The translations under genes were made by a program, and so were the position numbers. Shown here in pieces: positions 62,894 through 64,000 of a stretch of DNA of 64,000 nucleotides (its first letter is position 1; each line of letters begins with the position of its first letter). The DNA is from Paenibacillus athensensis (GTDB taxonomy: Bacteria > Bacillota > Bacilli > Paenibacillales > NBRC-103111), in contig NZ_MYFO02000001.1 in the NCBI RefSeq assembly GCF_004514475.2, positions 248,001 to 312,000 of the forward strand, given 5' to 3'. Under the pieces are notes generated by a model, which saw only the letters and a list, made by a program, of their open reading frames with translations, did no database searches and had not been told where the DNA came from.

Positions 62894-63286
62894 ATGAATC
62901 AATGGCAGGCGGGAGAGCTGGTAACGGCAGCCTACAAAACAGGAGTGTACATCGGTGAGATTGTGGAGATGACCAGTCCGATGAAAGCGGCGGTCAAGGT
63001 GCTTGCGGTGGCCGAGCATCCGACGCAAGGCGATTTGCATCAGCCAATGGACGGAGCTGTGTCGTTTTTTCATCAGCGACGGGCGCTAAGTCATCAGGAA
63101 ATCGCATTGATGCCGGTCGGCTCGATCAAATCGTACAGCGGTACGGTGCCGGACTATCGGGAATCATTGAAAAGAGCGCTTGCCGCGCAAATCGCGGAGC
63201 TGTCGAATATGCAGAGATGGTCTGAGCGCTCTCTTCAAGAGCTGGAGCAGCTAAGCAAGGAGTACTTCCCGAGCGAATCGCCATAG
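62894..63286 (+). CDS. kapB: Kinase-associated protein KapB
   Basis: A 130-residue protein matching KapB, which in Bacillus subtilis is needed for KinB-dependent entry into the sporulation phosphorelay. Matching segments are GELVTAAYKTGVYIGEIVE (about 6-24), VKVLAVAEHPTQGDLH and VPDYRESLKRAL. KapB is often called a lipoprotein, but no signal peptide is seen here. ATG 62894 was chosen over a GTG at 62882 because AAAGGAG lies 11 bases upstream. No kinB gene is nearby. Confidence 0.82.
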   Translation: MNQWQAGELVTAAYKTGVYIGEIVEMTSPMKAAVKVLAVAEHPTQGDLHQPMDGAVSFFHQRRALSHQEIALMPVGSIKSYSGTVPDYRESLKRALAAQIAELSNMQRWSERSLQELEQLSKEYFPSESP

Positions 63287-63289
63287 GCT

Positions 63290-63511
63290 TCAGGAAACTT
63301 CCAGATACAGCTTGGTGCCGTCGTGGTATTTAAAAATGGCGACGTCGCCGATAATTTCGATCAGCGTAATCATTTTGAGCTTTTTGCGAAATTCGAAATT
63401 CAGTTCTTGTTCGCGCAGCTTGGCGTGCAGCATTTGCAGGTGAGACGATTTTTGCGAGTAGTTGAGCACGGGGATTATTTTATCCTTGAATTTAATGGTT
63501 ATCATTTGCAT
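63290..63511 (-). CDS. Hypothetical protein, 73 aa
   Basis: A 73-residue soluble, lysine-rich protein starting at ATG 63511 behind AAGGAGGGATGGGTC. It is convergent with kapB, three bases apart. I recognise no family. Its pattern of short beta-strands and charged helices does not suggest a membrane location. Confidence 0.6.
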   Translation of the reverse strand: MQMITIKFKDKIIPVLNYSQKSSHLQMLHAKLREQELNFEFRKKLKMITLIEIIGDVAIFKYHDGTKLYLEVS

Positions 63512-63638
63512 GACCCATCCCTCCTTCAACTTGATTCTCTTATATAGTAACCGCAAAATGTTAGATTTGATTGACTGATCTATTAAGAAAGTGTCAGGAA
63601 ATTTCGCTTTTTGTCGTAAAAGGAGGAAGCAAAGACGG

Positions 63639-63667
63639 TTGCGGCCTATGAAGTCGAAGCATATAAT
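63639..63667 (+). promoter_or_regulatory. Promoter of the oxidoreductase gene at 63717
   Basis: TTGCGG (63639-63644), 17-base spacer, perfect TATAAT (63662-63667). Confidence 0.65.
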
Positions 63668-63716
63668 AAGAGAGGTTGAAAGCTACTACTTATTTTCGAT
63701 GGGGGTTTTCCTAATT

Positions 63717-64000
63717 ATGACTTCGCAAAAGCCAATCAGAATCGGCATTATCGGTGCCGGCAATATCGGAAATGTACATATGGAAGTTTTGAAGCAGGTC
63801 AAGGAAGCCGAGGTCACAGCCGTCACGGACGTGTATTTGCCGCTGGCCGAGCAACGAGCGAAGGAACATGGAATCGCCCGCGTGTATGAAGATGCGCACA
63901 AGCTGATCGCTGATTCCGAGCTGGACGCCGTCGTCGTTGCGGTTTCCAACGAATGGCACGCGCCGCTTGCTGTTGAAGCGCTGGAGGCCGGTAAGCACGT
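63717..64000 (+). CDS. Gfo/Idh/MocA family oxidoreductase (partial, cut by window end)
   Basis: The first 94 residues are visible. They contain the NAD(P)-binding start RIGIIGAGNIGNVHMEVLKQ, a VTDVYLPLAEQRA strand end, and SELDAVVVAVSNEWHAPLAVEALEAGKHV, where the EAGKHV motif is the signature of this family of sugar and inositol dehydrogenases. The substrate cannot be told from this part. A good promoter and a GGGGG ribosome site precede ATG 63717. Confidence 0.9.
   Translation, partial: MTSQKPIRIGIIGAGNIGNVHMEVLKQVKEAEVTAVTDVYLPLAEQRAKEHGIARVYEDAHKLIADSELDAVVVAVSNEWHAPLAVEALEAGKH

Overview
The window looks like chromosome of an aerobic, endospore-forming Gram-positive of the Paenibacillus type. 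This rests on a spore-germination GerC lipoprotein, KapB, a LexA/YneA/YnzC SOS locus, MrfA-MrfB (YprA-YprB), three ABC-F proteins matching YfmM, YfmR and YkpA of Bacillus, AGGAGG-type ribosome sites, frequent GTG/TTG starts and a moderately high GC content. No rRNA, tRNA, CRISPR array, insertion sequence or prophage was seen. Genes are densely packed on both strands.

Layout. 1-2300: end of a germination receptor operon and small unknown genes. 2490-6630: a secreted beta-amylase, then an agr-like peptide-signalling cluster (membrane protein, AgrB, small AgrD-like peptide, LytTR regulator). The cluster has no histidine kinase and no receiver domain. 6780-9040: a decayed gene fragment and a large protein with an LQRxVGNRAV-type leader and a possible nuclease core. 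9200-10700: an Rrf2 repressor and an NmrA-type oxidoreductase sharing an operator motif. 10800-13700: a secreted CBM6/ricin/beta-helix protein behind two perfect cre boxes. 13700-15320: the SOS locus with five LexA boxes. 15370-24500: HAD hydrolase, acireductone dioxygenase, cobalamin-dependent MetH, alcohol dehydrogenase, RNase Z and an LrgAB/CidAB pair. 24700-26530: two acyltransferases that could make ornithine-lipid-like molecules.

26530-39350 is a type IV pilus locus (PilB, PilT, PilC, pilin, PilD, PilM, PilN, PilO, a copper-amine-oxidase-N domain protein, two divergent minor pilins, and a PilX-like protein with a long beta-helix repeat region). Its leader carries a sequence closely matching the cyclic-di-GMP-II riboswitch, followed at once by an intrinsic terminator, so pilus synthesis is probably set by c-di-GMP. 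40600-46630 is a DNA repair island (MrfA, MrfB, Fpg/Nei glycosylase, endonuclease IV). 49000-54820 is a second, Tad/Flp-type pilus locus (TadZ-like ATPase, Flp1-like pilin, TadE/TadG-like proteins, prepilin peptidase) without TadA, TadB or TadC, and behind a promoter-plus-terminator leader. 54900-61700 holds three ABC-F translation factors, a Dabb protein and an M42 aminopeptidase. The last 2.3 kb has small cytosolic proteins, KapB, and the start of a Gfo/Idh/MocA oxidoreductase.

The most interesting items are the kinase-less agr/LytTR cluster with a cysteine-free AgrD candidate, the LQR-leader effector-like protein, the c-di-GMP-II riboswitch over the type IV pilus operon, and the beta-helix pilus protein. 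All identifications come from reading the sequence; no database search was possible.
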